Assembly (NCBI GenBank): GCA_964059195.1 | Contig: CAXKWD010000001.1 | Location: 213,474,484 to 213,538,483 of the forward strand | Direction: 5' to 3' | DNA: 64,000 nt | DNA from: Ectobius pallidus | Taxonomy: Eukaryota > Arthropoda > Insecta > Blattodea > Ectobiidae | Shown: positions 33,360 through 45,658 of the stretch, in pieces | Layout of the letters: each line of letters starts with the position of its first letter | Position numbering within the stretch: the first letter of the stretch is position 1 | Program-made: the position numbers and the translations under genes | Notes under the pieces: model-generated | Databases searched by the model: none | What the model was told of the DNA's origin: nothing | What the model saw: the letters and a program-made list of their open reading frames with translations, nothing else

Positions 33360-35290
33360 GCTTTCGTGACGTCACGCAAAGAGTCGGGACTCGGTCGCGT
33401 TGAATCCATTAACACACCACGATTCTAATGACTATTTCCATTTAATAACAAGTTTAATCACACTTTACAAAGAATAAATCCATGCCACTGGCATAATATA
33501 GTTTTCAGAAGAAGAAAACAAATAGCAATATTCTATCGTATGTCAAGATACTCGAAATTACGCACGGGTACTGGAAATTAAGAACACTATTCCAGAAAAT
33601 ACAAACATCTGATAACTAGCCTACATGACCATCAAATAATATAATATATTACACAGTAGACAATATTTACAATAGGCCTCTAATAGTTGAAAATTAAATG
33701 CAGAAGAAAAATATCTAATTAAACGTCAGAACAGTAGGCCTATCCATTTTCTTCTTACATAAAGATATGCCTATTATGTTGAGAACTATTTGATTATCTT
33801 TTCAAAACATTCATCACATAATATATCATAATCTGAATTACTGCCTACATTAACAAACTAGGCCTACTTTACCAAGTAATAGAGACAGAATGTAGGCCTA
33901 TAGGATACAATACATGGAGAAAATTATATAGGCCTACAGATTGTAACATCAGAATTAGTGTACATGAAAAAATATTCATTGAATAACCCATAAGTTATAG
34001 GCCTATAGGCTACAATTCATTTATGATAAATACAGTATAAAAGATAGGCTATACATGAAAATAAATACCACAGCAATTTAATGATAGACTTATTAAGTTC
34101 AAAACACTTATCGTTGGATTTTTAGGTTCCATGTTTCAGGTTTTTGGTCCAAAACATCGCTTTAGATTACAATATTGCGTTTAAATGAACTTTCATTGCG
34201 TTACTTAGGCCTACAATTCAACACATAATATAATATGTATAAATTTCAGCTGAAAATTTAGTTAAATTTGCTGAAACTTGACTGAATACCCTGAAAAAGT
34301 TAAACATAAGAGGCAAAATAGTTAATACTGTAGGCTGCCTATTAAAAGCTAGCCTATTTCGGGATTCGAACTCAATTCTTTCAATTGGGTGAACAAAAAA
34401 TGTTTATGGTTAACTGACAATAATGTGAAACAAATTGTTATAGACTGAACACCGGTAGGCCTATTTAAAAGGAATAGGCCTACACCAGTAATGTTATGTT
34501 CATCCCTCCTTGTCTTGGCCTTTTCATGGCAGACACTATGGGTTGAACAAAATTAATTTGAAGGTTTACTTTCAACACTTTTTTGTCTGTCTCTGCAAAA
34601 TATTGATTTTTCAAGAATTTTTTTTTTTTTTGCCAAAACCCTATTACGCCTAGGCCTTTAAGTAAATGAAGTTTTTGCATCCCATTTAGGCCTAAGTGTT
34701 TGTAGGTACTACAGAACTTATGTGTGTGAATCCTACGTAGCCTACATGACACAAGAAAGCATGTGAGGATTTCTGATTTTATATAGCAAGGAAAAAATAA
34801 GCAGGCCTAAAAACCTAAGAACCCGGTCCCTAATCATCACGTACCTCATAGTACCATCACAAACCACTTAAAATATGTAGGCCAATCTTTTGACTAGGTG
34901 CAGTCATGTGACCTTTTGACAGCAGAACTACAGCACAAACAGGAGACAGCAATGACACGGAGACAGGGAGTTGCCGGTACCTACATTCAAAGATTACCTC
35001 GCCTAATATATGTCACTATGAATATGTTTTGAATTAGGCATCTTGTACTCACCATCTGGACGAGTGGCTCTAATTTCGCCCAGAATTTTCTCTTCGTGAA
35101 AGAGTTTGATACAGACTCCACTGTTCTAAGTAACCACTAAATTTTCCTTTGGAATTTTTTTAATCCATAATTGTCTTCTCTGTTGATCAGCAGGAAAAGA
35201 GAACACAGGTGTACATTCACCACTCTAATAACTTGACCTGCATCCAGGTACAACACAACATTTTGGCATTTTTACTGTATTTCTGTTGAA
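33360..35290. other. AT-rich interior rich in TAGGCCTA words; no gene
   Basis: About a dozen AGGCCT-centred words (TAGGCCTA/C) occur between about 33670 and 34810. No transposase or other gene is recognised on either strand. Confidence 0.55.
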
Positions 35291-35299
35291 TATTCCCGA

Positions 35300-35680
35300 A
35301 ACACAACTGCGGGGGTTATGCCACATTCGAAGCAATACATGGGTTGTTGATTTGCTAGGTTATGTTGGAACATTTATGGCACAGCACAACACAGCCTATA
35401 GGCTAACACACAGCTTTGCACACTCTGTATAGGCCTATCTATGTTGCACACAGAATATAAATCGGATTTAGAGATTCAGAAAGTGAAATGATAATGATAT
35501 ATCGGGGAGTTACGCCACATGGGTTTGTGATTTGCTAGGTTAGGTTGTAACATTTATAGCATAACACTACACAGCCTATAACGCATGTAAAGTTTTTGCA
35601 CATTTTTTATATCTGTGATGCTCACAGAATGTACATTATATTTTGAGATTCAGTAATAGAAAGCGTATGATACATCACAA
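35300..35680 (+). repeat. Two tandem copies of a ~190-bp module
   Basis: Copies at about 35310-35490 and 35500-35675 share TTATGCCACAT / TTACGCCACAT, GATTTGCTAGGTTA, CACAGCCTATA, GCACACTCT / GCACATTTT and TTTAGAGATTCAG / TTTTGAGATTCAG. They are diverged (roughly 80% by eye). Confidence 0.75.
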
Positions 35681-35948
35681 GCAATAAAGAGTTCGTTGGT
35701 TAGGGTGTAACATTGCCTTGAGATCTGTAACACACCGGCTCGTATTTTCACATTTGAAAAAGGTAGTATTACACTATTAATCTTCGGCAATACTTTATAA
35801 GACCTACATTACATGAAAAATGCAGAATTTATTGATTAAACAACTGGTAAAAACAAATACCGATGCACTTATGCACTGTCAACATGCACGCACGCTGGCT
35901 TGTTACCGACTTCGTTGATCAGCTGATTGTTTTCCCGCGCCCTCTATA

Positions 35949-35975
35949 ATCTGGCCTGTACATTACGATGGCGGT
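35949..35975 (-). repeat. Right arm of the 27-bp inverted repeat
   Basis: Partner of 33329-33355. It lies just before ATGGCGGTG, upstream of the SANT-like frame. Confidence 0.85.
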
Positions 35976-36001
35976 GGCACTTGGCAACATCGCAAAAATA
36001 G

Positions 36002-36217
36002 ATGAGTATCGCGAGGCGAGAGCATTGTTATTCTGTGTTATGCGAAAGGAAGGGGAAATATGATCGAAATTTAGCAGAAAAAGGATCGTTCCTAATTGAA
36101 AGTGTCTTGGTAAAATATAAAGATATTATAGAATCCAAAAAGACGGATGCGATAATATCCGTGCAAGAGGAAAATGCGATGAAAAATGTTCTTGTAATTT
36201 CATTCCTGGCGTTATAA
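36002..36217 (+). pseudogene. Myb/SANT-like DNA-binding fragment of the Harbinger-like element
   Basis: From about residue 18 the frame reads GKYDRNLAEKGSFLIESVLV, then KYKDIIESKKTDAIISVQEE and NAMKN. The pattern (E...LIE.V.KY..IIE.KKTDA......K..AW..I) resembles the Myb/SANT-like domain proteins carried by animal Harbinger elements, which help bind the transposon ends and import the transposase. The tryptophan-containing last helix is missing; a stop comes at 36217. Either the rest is in a further exon that I cannot see or the gene is truncated. An ATG-initiated frame at 35970 also enters this area in another phase. Confidence 0.45.
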
Positions 36218-36573
36218 ATCGGCTTAACATTTTCACGGCTAAGGACATATAAATACTTCGTCTCATAAATTGTATAGGCTAAGAGCGGAGATGTAAAACT
36301 TAAGGAATTTTTGTTCATCTGTTATGTTTGTCATTCATGGAAACCAGGTAGCCTATTCCACTGAACTTTTCTCTATCGATTTTAAACTTAATAGCCCACT
36401 GAAGTTTTTACCTCACGGATGTGTGAGTATATTCATCAAAAGTAACTTACAGTGTTTTGCAGATGACAAGCCCTTTCTTCCTTCTCCTGCTTAGATACGC
36501 GGTCCAATCAGAGACGGCGAGACGGAGGGAAGACTCTTACTGCAAGCGGCAGTTCTTTAGCCCGTACACGTGA

Positions 36574-38065
36574 TTGGCGGTGAAGGAAAAGGCTTCTCAT
36601 ATGAAAAATACTGTAAATTTTAGTGATATAGACACCAGTTCCTACTGTAAGGAACAGGATTTTGAATGCTGCGCAGCCAGAGTGGAAACGGATAACAGTA
36701 CATTTGTAATACTGACCATTTACAGAGCACCAACAGGTAATTTCAATTATTTTACAAATCAGTTAGAAAAGGTTCTTAACTATCTGTATAGTAATAATGT
36801 AAATATTATACTGTGCGGCGACTTTAATGTAGACTTCTCAATTGATAGTGAAAAAAAGATCAGACTGATATCCCTACTAGGTAGTTATAATTTAGACTCT
36901 GTAGTAAACTTTCCAACTAGAATCCAAAACAACTCTCAAACAATAATAGATAATATATTCATAGACATAGAAAAGCACCCTAACTTTAAAATATTACCAA
37001 TATTAAATGGATTATCGGACCATGATGCACAAATGTTAGTGCTAAACGATAGTAAGGTAAACGCAACTAAAAAACATACCCATATGACTAGAGTAATGAA
37101 TGATGCTTCAATTTTAAACTTCAAACAAGATCTGAAGAATGAAAACTGGGGATCTATATTTTCCTATGACAAAGTAGACTGTAAATTAAATGAATTCCTA
37201 AATATTGTGTTGCGGCATTTTGAAACTAACTTTCCAAAAAAGAAAACTGCTAATTTACCTAATGTAAGGAATAAAACATGGTTAACCACTGGCATTAAAA
37301 TATCATGTAGAAACAAAAGAGAGCTATATTTAAAATGTAGAACCAGTAACAACCCAGCTCATAAAGAACACTATAAAATGTACTGCAATACACTGAAGAA
37401 AGTAATTAAAGAGGCAAAGAGTAGGCATTTCTCACAAATAATTAATAAATCAGACAATAAAATTAAAACTATATGGAATATAATTAAAAACGAAACAGGG
37501 AGATCAAAGGGAAACAATGATTGCATGTCACTAACATACCAGAACAAAAAGCTAGATAATGTATCAGATATCACAAATGCTTTTAATAATCACTTTATAA
37601 ACATTGCAGAGAAATGTATTCCTACAACTAATATTAGCATTAATGCAGCAGACCTACTTAAAACACCTATAGTCCAGAACCATACATTTCAAATCAAATT
37701 AACTTCCTCTAGAGAAATTGAAAATATAATCAAGTCACTCAAAAGCAAAAACTCTTCTGGATGGGATGAGATAAGTAATAAGTTGTTAAAAAGCTGCTCA
37801 TCTGAAATTAGTAAACCTCTTAGTCATATTTGTAATTGTTCGTTAAAAAGTGGAATATTTCCAATAAGACTAAAGCATGCTATTGTTAAGCCCCTCTTTA
37901 AGAAAGGTGACAAAAATGTTCCATCAAATTATAGACCTATATCACTCCTAACCTCATTTTCAAAAGTTTTTGAAAAAGTTATGTACAACCGCTTAATACA
38001 CTATCTTAATTTGAATAACATTCTTACACCATCTCAGTTTGGATTTAGAAGTGGCATGTCCACTG
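36574..38065 (+). pseudogene. LINE ORF2, first part: endonuclease and start of reverse transcriptase
   Basis: The ORF opens in the middle of an APE-type endonuclease (AVKEKASHMKN...), so the 5' end is truncated and the TTG at 36574 is not a true start. Endonuclease motifs seen: YRAP at about residues 50-53, LCGDFNVDF at about 79-87 and SDHDAQ near 150. After a linker, the reverse-transcriptase N-terminus has KNSSGWDEISNKLLKSCSSE, KPLFKKGDKNVPSNYRPISL, FEKVMYNRL and SQFGFRSGMST. The frame is open throughout. At 38065 it meets the LTR element and reads on only into LTR sequence. The catalytic FADD motif is in the second part. Confidence 0.88.
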
Positions 38066-41000
38066 TGTTACGTTGCAAAAACGTTACGCATAAAACAGTG
38101 CTCGAGACCACGAGGGAACTAGTGATAAACAAAGGAAATCCTAGGAACTATCGATACTGTGTCAGTTTTATTTGAATTGCAGGAAGAGGAAAGTGCGCAG
38201 GCGCGGGGCGCCGGAAATGGAGAGAGACGACCGTTACCCCTGAGAGAGAAGTAACGGACACAGAGTAGTGAGGAGAGAGGAGTAAGAGTTAGTCAGCAGA
38301 AGAGTAAGCAACAGACAGCCGACGAAGAGGGAGGTCGCCGCGTCTGGCGGGCCTAGCCCGTCGGGTGGGTGCTGTATGCACGCCGCCAGGCAGTAGAAAT
38401 GGGTCGGTGGAACATAAGCATCAGCGAGCCGACGAGAAGAGAAAAATTGGAATCACCGATGGATGGCTATATGGAAATAGCTATGGTTGGAATGAGTCTA
38501 AACGTGTCTGGATTATGTCGTGGCTGCCGACAACGGACAACCGCTGCGAAGGAGAATATGGGCCGAGTCTAAGGGAGACTTGGATGACGAATGGTATCCT
38601 ACAAAGAAATGGACATTGGAGGGAAGAGTGAAGACCAACAGTAGTCTACGTCCTGTTGAGTATACTAAAAACTAGTATTATCAGACGCTTAGTCAGTTTT
38701 TGAAAAGATAAATTGATATTCACATTTTTGTAGTTTCTACTTAATGTGTGATCAATAGATTCCTAACAGAACAAAAGTAGTTCAATAAGAGATAGAGTAG
38801 AGGAAAAAGAAAAGTAGTTGGTTGGTCGTGAAAGTAACGATGATCTGTTCTGTAGTTCAAGTTCAGAGTTAGGTTAGAAGAGGATAATAAGAAAGAGGTA
38901 GAGAGGGAGTAAATAAAGATAAGTTACTTAGGTGGGGTCAAGTAGTTTCATATTGGAATTCAAAGGAAATTCAGAAACATAAATGGACACAGATTGAAAC
39001 TAAGTAACGTGGAGAAGTTGTAATGGAAAGAAATGTTAGGGTAGCATAAATTAAGATAGTCGGCGAGCTTAGGCGCCTTATCTTAAGTAAAGGACTGGGA
39101 GATAGAATAAGTGTCATACTTCCAAATTTATTGTAATATCTAATGTAAAGTTAAAAATGGCTATTAATTAATTTATGTGTGCGGTGCTTTGCGCCTTATC
39201 AAAGCGTTAGAATAAGGGAGACTGAGAAAGTGTTGTACTCCTATTGTTAGAGATCATATAGGACCATTGCATCTAAATATAGAAGTGAAAGTAAATTGAT
39301 TGGGGTTAAGATTGTAACCTAACAGAGAAAAGAGTTAAAGTAGTTGAAGAAAAATTGGGTAGAGTAGTGAACTTGGAAAAAGTAGAAGAAAGTCTAGAAG
39401 CCTAGGGGCTTAGGAAAATACAATTCTAAATTGAAGTTAGATGAATTAAAAGTAAATTTTTGTAAAGTGAAAAATGGTTAAAAAAGGGGATAGTGAATAA
39501 AAGTTAGAAGAAGATTTGAAGCATTAAACGGGAAGTTTTTGCTATAAAGGAAAGGTTAAAAGAGAAGAAAAAGAAAGAAAGAAAATAAGTTAATAATTCT
39601 TGTAGAAGTGATGATGAATACATAGAGTAAGTAAGAAGGATTGTTAGTAGATGGATTCTTGGGTGACAGGAGCTCCTAAGATTTCGAATAAAATAACTAC
39701 TACAAGGTAATGTGAATGTTGAGAAAGAAAAATTAAAAGAATAAAATCTAGTAGTAGGCAAGGCCTATATTAGTGAAATATATATAAAGAAAGAAATTTA
39801 GGAGAAATTGTGAAAGGCGTCGGTGTTGGAGGCGAACAACGGCCCCACGTGCCTCTAGGAGAGAGTGTCAGGGACCTCTGACATCGATTTTCAAAATTGT
39901 ATTTTTGTTTGCGGCCCGTTATTATTTCCCCGGTTACAGAGGAGGAGTCAGATTGTTTGTAACTCAAGATCTAGACGACACCCCTGTATCGGTGGTCTAT
40001 CGCCACAGTCACTCTGTGGGTATAGGCCTAAACTTCCGTTTCTTTCTTCATAACACTGTCTTTCCTATCTATCTTTAAAAACTTCTTCTTCTCTGACGGG
40101 ACAGACAAGGACATGTTAGTGTAGTGAAATAAAGGAAAATAAAATGTATTGTAAGATGAACATTTATTAAGAGGAGTATGTACAGGGTAGAGTTTGATAC
40201 AATTTCCTTGTTGTCAGAGTTTTGATGGTTTTGGATTTTTTTTGAAGTTGATGAAAGAAGTATTTGATTGTAGAATTCAAAAGTGACCTGAAAAATAAAT
40301 TCAGAAATTACGTTAGTTAATGGGGAAAGTAAGAAAACAGTATAATATTGGAATTAAAACCTTATTAAGAGTCAGAAATTTATTTTAGGGATACATCTGA
40401 TAAATGTTGATTTGAGATAATAATGGTATAGAAATAGTTATAATTGAAATAAATATGTTGTGTGTATAAACTTGAGATGAGGGTAATTTAAAAAGGGAAG
40501 TTGTAAAATTGTTACTGAATAATCTGATTTTTGTTAAATAAAATATTATTGTTAATTGTTGAAAAATCATAGTTAACGTGGTTTGTTATTTAGAGGGTGA
40601 ATTAAAAATACTAACTTCCTTTAAATAGAAAGAATCCTGCCCTTCTCCACTGTTTAAAGGCTACGCCGTGGTACTTGTATATATAGCCTTGTATATGCAA
40701 TAAATATTTTGTGGTGGGACTTAGAAAAAAAAACATATAGTCAAGAGAGGAATTAATATTGGTAATTAGGATGAGAATTAGAAGAGGAATTGGTAGATGG
40801 CGCCCTATATCAAATGTTCTACCAATAAAAGAGAGTTTTTTTATAATAGTTAAATTATAATGAAGAAGTTCGAGAACACCCTGTAGATGTGGTGCATTAA
40901 TAGTAGCTGTGGAATGTCAAGTGCGCGTGCCGTACTTTGGTATGTGGTGACAGGTGGATTTGCTTCACTGAGTAACTAGGTCACTGTTACGATAGTTACT

Positions 41001-41077
41001 AGAAGTTAGAGCAGATCACGTAAAGATATATTATTGGAAGACATAGTAAGAAAGTAAAATAAGATAAGTCCCTCACA
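38066..41077 (+). repeat. 5' LTR of outer retrotransposon, 3012 bp
   Basis: Starts TGTTACGTTGCAAAAACG and ends CCCTCACA. A TATA-like TATATATAG lies near 40678 and AATAAA at 40699-40704; these are candidates for core promoter and poly(A) signal. Short frames inside (for example 38365-38631) have no recognisable domain. The length is unusual for a Gypsy-type LTR. Confidence 0.92.
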
Positions 41078-41082
41078 TATTT

Positions 41083-41100
41083 TGGCGCCCAGCGTGGGGC
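41083..41100 (+). promoter_or_regulatory. Primer-binding site (tRNA-Lys type)
   Basis: TGGCGCCCAGCGTGGGGC lies five bases after the 5' LTR. It matches the complement of the insect tRNA-Lys(CUU) 3' end (TGGCGCCCAACGTGGGGC) with one mismatch. Confidence 0.8.
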
Positions 41101-41491
41101 TTGATATAAGAAAAGAAAATAAACAGTAATCAGTTAGAATTGGAAACTTGAAATACGAGTCATCATATATTTTGGAGCCCATAGCGTGAGGCTGTGATAG
41201 TTTCATAGTAGGATAATTTTGATAGTAATTTTGATAGTAATTTTGACCCATATCGTAGGGCTAAGTAGTGTTAAAACAAAACAGTATTGCTAATTGTTGC
41301 AACTTAATTTAGTTAAAATTGTTAAGTAAAAAGAAACCTTTATTCAGTTAAAGTTTTGTGAAGTTCAGTCTTCACATATTTTGGTCGCCCGTAGCGTGAG
41401 GCGAGTTGTGGTAAAATCACAGATTTTGATAGCCCATAGCGTGGGGCGAGATAGTGTTAAAAACAAAAGAGTTTTGACCCATAGCGTGGGG
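41083..41491 (+). repeat. Six reiterated PBS-like motifs
   Basis: After the true site at 41083-41100, degenerate versions of TTTTGG(C)GCCCATAGCGTGGGGC appear at about 41167-41192, 41241-41261, 41377-41402, 41422-41447 and 41471-41491. Each keeps CCCATAGCGTGGGG or a close variant, and two keep the preceding TATTTTGG. Confidence 0.85.
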
Positions 41492-41651
41492 TGAGTTAAA
41501 AAAAAGAGGGGAGTTCATATTTTTCTAGGTTAGTATAGGTGACTATGACAGATGACTTGACTATTGTTTTCTAATCTCTTTTCTCTTTTCAGTCTTTTTT
41601 GTCATTGTGGAATTGTTAATATATTAATATGGCTACTTATCAGAAAGAAAA

Positions 41652-42024
41652 TCTTGGATTACTATAGCTACTGATTTATTGGGACCATACCCACGTTCCA
41701 AGCAAAGAAACAAATATACTGTTGTAATTTAAGCTACCTTTACCAAATGTGTGGACTGTAAAGCTTTAAGGAAAGTAACCAGTAGAAAGAGTTAATCGGG
41801 TATTGTAAACGATGGTCTTGCTAGTTACATTCAAAATGTATGTTTATCTGTTTATCTGAAAGAATTTACGTTTGCTTTGAATACTGTTAAACATAGTTCC
41901 ACTGGATGCACTCCTTATATGCTAGATTTTGGGAAGGAGGCTGAAGTTTTAAGTAGGCTAAATGTTATTGAAAATCAGCCTATAGTTAAGGAACTTCCAA
42001 AGAATTTGAGTGAAAGATTAGATA

Positions 42025-42073
<49 letters not shown>

Positions 42074-42336
42074 TAAATCTAATGGTCAGACATAATTTAG
42101 AAACTGCTTATAAAAAGTAGGGTCATTATTATAATCTCCGAAGGAGAAAAGTGAAATTTTGCCTGGGAGATCTAGTGTTGAGAAGAAACTATAAACTTAT
42201 TAATTCAGCACAAGGTTATGCATTTAAGTGAAACATTTATTGGTCCTTACGTTATAAAGAAAAGAATGAGTGAAAACAGTTACGAGTTGATGAACCGTTA
42301 TGGCAAAAAGTTAGGGAAGTGACATGCTAAAGATTT
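41652..42336 (+). pseudogene. Gypsy-type integrase C-terminal remnant with GPY/F domain
   Basis: Reading near 41658 gives IATDLLGPYPRSKQRNKYTV, a TAA, then ATFTKCVDCKALRKVTSRK, which matches the integrase catalytic core around its first Asp (TD..GP.P.S...KY..V). From about 41865 a second block reads TFALNTVKHSSTGCTPYMLD, then FGKEAEVLSRLNV. After a 43-base A run a third block has RHNLETAY, KFCLGDLVLRRNYK, and then FIGPYVIKKRMSENSYEL, the GPY/F module. Several frameshifts and stops break it, and the central catalytic residues are lost. It cannot act as an integrase. Confidence 0.75.
42029..42071 (+). repeat. 43-base poly-A run inside the integrase remnant
   Basis: Uninterrupted A's between GATAGGTT and GGTAAATC. 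In frame they would read as poly-Lys. Their length may vary by sequencing error. Confidence 0.85.
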
Positions 42337-42427
42337 TAAGCCCTTTGTGCCAGTATAGACCCTATTGGTTGGTTCATAAAAGGAAAAAAAAATATGTTCC
42401 CTTAAGACAGCAAACATATTTTTTTTT

Positions 42428-42444
42428 GGTAAGAAAGGGAAGAA
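42428..42444 (+). promoter_or_regulatory. Polypurine tract of outer element
   Basis: GGTAAGAAAGGGAAGAA directly precedes the 3' LTR start TGTTACG. Confidence 0.75.
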
Positions 42445-43284
42445 TGTTACGTTGCAAAAACGTTACGCATAAAACAGTGCTCGAGACCACGAGGGAACTA
42501 GTGATAAACAAAGGAAATCCTAGGAACTATCGATACTGTGTCAGTTTTATTTGAATTGCAGGAAGAGGAAAGTGCGCAGGCGCGGGGCGCCGGAAATGGA
42601 GAGAGACGACCGTTACCCCTGAGAGAGAAGTAACGGACACAGAGTAGTGAGGAGAGAGGAGTAAGAGTTAGTCAGCAGAAGAGTAAGCAACAGACAGCCG
42701 ACGAAGAGGGAGGTCGCCGCGTCTGGCGGGCCTAGCCCGTCGGGTGGGTGCTGTATGCACGCCGCCAGGCAGTAGAAATGGGTCGGTGGAACATAAGCAT
42801 CAGCGAGCCGACGAGAAGAGAAAAATTGGAATCACCGATGGATGGCTATATGGAAATAGCTATGGTTGGAATGAGTCTAAACGTGTCTGGATTATGTCGT
42901 GGCTGCCGACAACGGACAACCGCTGCGAAGGAGAATATGGGCCGAGTCTAAGGGAGACTTGGATGACGAATGGTATCCTACAAAGAAATGGACATTGGAG
43001 GGAAGAGTGAAGACCAACAGTAGTCTACGTCCTGTTGAGTATACTAAAAACTAGTATTATCAGACGCTTAGTCAGTTTTTGAAAAGATAAATTGATATTC
43101 ACATTTTTGTAGTTTCTACTTAATGTGTGATCAATAGATTCCTAACAGAACAAAAGTAGTTCAATAAGAGATAGAGTAGAGGAAAAAGAAAAGTAGTTGG
43201 TTGGTCGTGAAAGTAACGATGATCTGTTCTGTAGTTCAAGTTCAGAGTTAGGTTAGAAGAGGATAATAAGAAAGAGGTAGAGAG

Positions 43285-44750
43285 TGTCCCCTCCCCACGA
43301 ACACTGATGAGGTTAGGTAGAAGGAAGGTTAGGTTCCCCGTTACCTGAAGATGTTTGCCCTCAGAAGGTCGCTATCATCCGAAGTAATTTAACCACACAC
43401 CGGACTGGACCTGAACAGGCCAAGGTTGCAGGCAAGGCTCTTCATCCATACACCTGCATAGGCCATCCGTGGAAACGGCTCCTTGAAGACACCTAAGGAG
43501 AAAACCCACCCCAAAGGGAGAAAGAAGAGGACAAACGGAAAGAGGTGGAGAGAACAAATTTTATTGCAGTTTCATTTGTTAATGAAACTACAAATTAAGT
43601 TAAACACAAGAAGTAGGAAGAATTTGACAAGTTTACTAAATTTTAGGCCTACTGAAATTACATTCTGTATGAAATAATAAATATTGATTTTTAAATCAAA
43701 ATAAGAGGAACAAATAAGTACGTAAATTAATTCATTAAGAATAATAAGATAAAATGATAAAATTAAAACGGAATATAATAGTACAATAAGTACCTAAATT
43801 AAAAACAATTTATTAAAAGGAGGGGATCCCCGACTTGCTTATTTCATTTAATTTTTAAGTACATATTTACATGGGTGGAGAATTTATTACTGAAATAATA
43901 ACAAGAGAAAAGAATTCCAAAGCAAAATTATTCCCAAACTAACACTTCTGTTCGCCACCCCGATCAGAAGCGGATCTCTCTTTCATCCATCATGAGAACC
44001 GAAATTAAAGGGGAGAGAAATAAAACTACAAGATAAAAGGGGAATGAAATATGCAATGAGATAAAAGACTAAATAATCGGCTCAAGACAGAGCACCCTAA
44101 TGGAGCCGAACCAAGCTAGCCCACGCTTCCACGGGCTGAGACAAAATTACTTATTACTCATTTTAACGATAACAAGGGAAGCAAAATTATATCATAAACT
44201 AACCAGACAAGCTAATGACTCTAAAATAATATTGCAGTTAAGTTCTAACACAGGAAATATCTACATACTCCGATTTTTTCTGGAGCATGGGAATTATACA
44301 TTACCGACATGATGGACGCTGACCAAAAAGAGATACTTTAACAGGGGTTACAATCCTGAAGAAACGGGGTGCAGCGGGAATTATTACCCAATTACATAAC
44401 TGCATGCTGATTTCTTGACCAATACAAAGCATTGTACTAAGTCGGCGTCTTAGATATAAACACAAATGAAATCTATCAAAACATAACCTCATGAGAATAA
44501 AAGCGAGTCATTCACAACATATGATCGCTGATGTTAACCACAGCCGGCAGATGGCACTCAAACTCAGTCCAAGCCAGAAGTACGGAGATAGGTGAGCAGA
44601 TGGCGCGCCCGTAGCAAACAAACGTAGGAAAAGGTTGCCAAGAGAGAGAGGAGTACGGAGATTAGCCACAAGATGTCACAGGCCACCACTTTTCAGGGAA
44701 ATAGCAGAAAACACTTGAGTGATACATTTTGCATGCAAAATATCAGCTCA
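43285..44750 (-). repeat. 3' LTR of inner element, 1466 bp
   Basis: Minus-strand ends TGAGCTGATATTTTG and GGGGAGGGGACA. A polypurine tract (AGTGGCGGGGAGAT, about 44751-44764) abuts it. Confidence 0.92.
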
Positions 44751-45658
44751 ATCTCCCCGCCACTGAATTGAAATGTGCGTCTTGACTCACAGTTCAATAC
44801 ACAAGACATGCACAAGGGAGTCGTAAAATAGAACATGGTTAGAGGTAGTACAAGTTCTAGATTATGAGAAGCGAGACCACAGCACTGATTATATAAAGTT
44901 TTCACTGGGATATTGTTTTATAGATCGGAGAAAGTTTATTACTGGGGAGCAGGACGGCAACACTGTCTTTGGAAAAGTTTTACTTAGAGCACTGGCTTTA
45001 GAAAAGTTCTTCAGAGAAACGGGAGCACTGCACTGTCTTTAGGAAGTTTATACTGAAGACGCACTGGGATAATATTAGAGCTTATTAGTAATTGCTCTAG
45101 CAAAAGAAGTGTCCAAACAACATTGCAGATCAGCACTTAAATTCAGGAATGAAGTAGAGCAGGAAAGACGGAGTCCAGAAGTGCAGTCCAAGGTAGAACG
45201 GGACGCAGAAGAAACTTCGCTGGAAGTGGCCAGTTTCCAGGAAGGAGACACCAGTCAACCAGACATCAGAAGAGGAGTAGGGCAAGAGCTGTGCCACTAC
45301 ACTGCAGACATCAGCAGCGCAGCTAGTTGAAAGACTTCAGGAAACAGGAAAACGTCAGGAGTCAGTTGAGTAGCATCAAGTCAGGCTACAAAACATCGGT
45401 GATAGACAGCAGACAGAAGGGCATCCAGTAGCTCAATGGCATCAGACAACAGTGCATCTTTTAGGTTAGAGACAGCAGACCTCCAAGCTGATTAAGTCCA
45501 ATGGTCTAGCTGAATGGTAATAGGCCAGATAGTCTCCGCTCCCCGCCACAGGTCTCTTTACATAATGGCAAAATCACTCTGAAACATAATCCATACAGCT
45601 GCAGAAAAGATCATAATGAGATGACATCTCCCACAAAATTATTCTTTTAGGCATATAT

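Noticed and set aside
38365..38631. 88-codon ORF (also at 42744-43010) as a gene
   Set aside because: It lies within the outer LTR, is duplicated exactly with it, overlaps another frame and has no recognisable domain.
42029..42071. Poly-lysine protein segment
   Set aside because: A homopolymer in a decayed integrase with stops around it; not a real protein feature.
43375..44492. Small ORFs in both copies of the inner LTR
   Set aside because: They are present identically in both LTRs on both strands, with no domain or codon signal.
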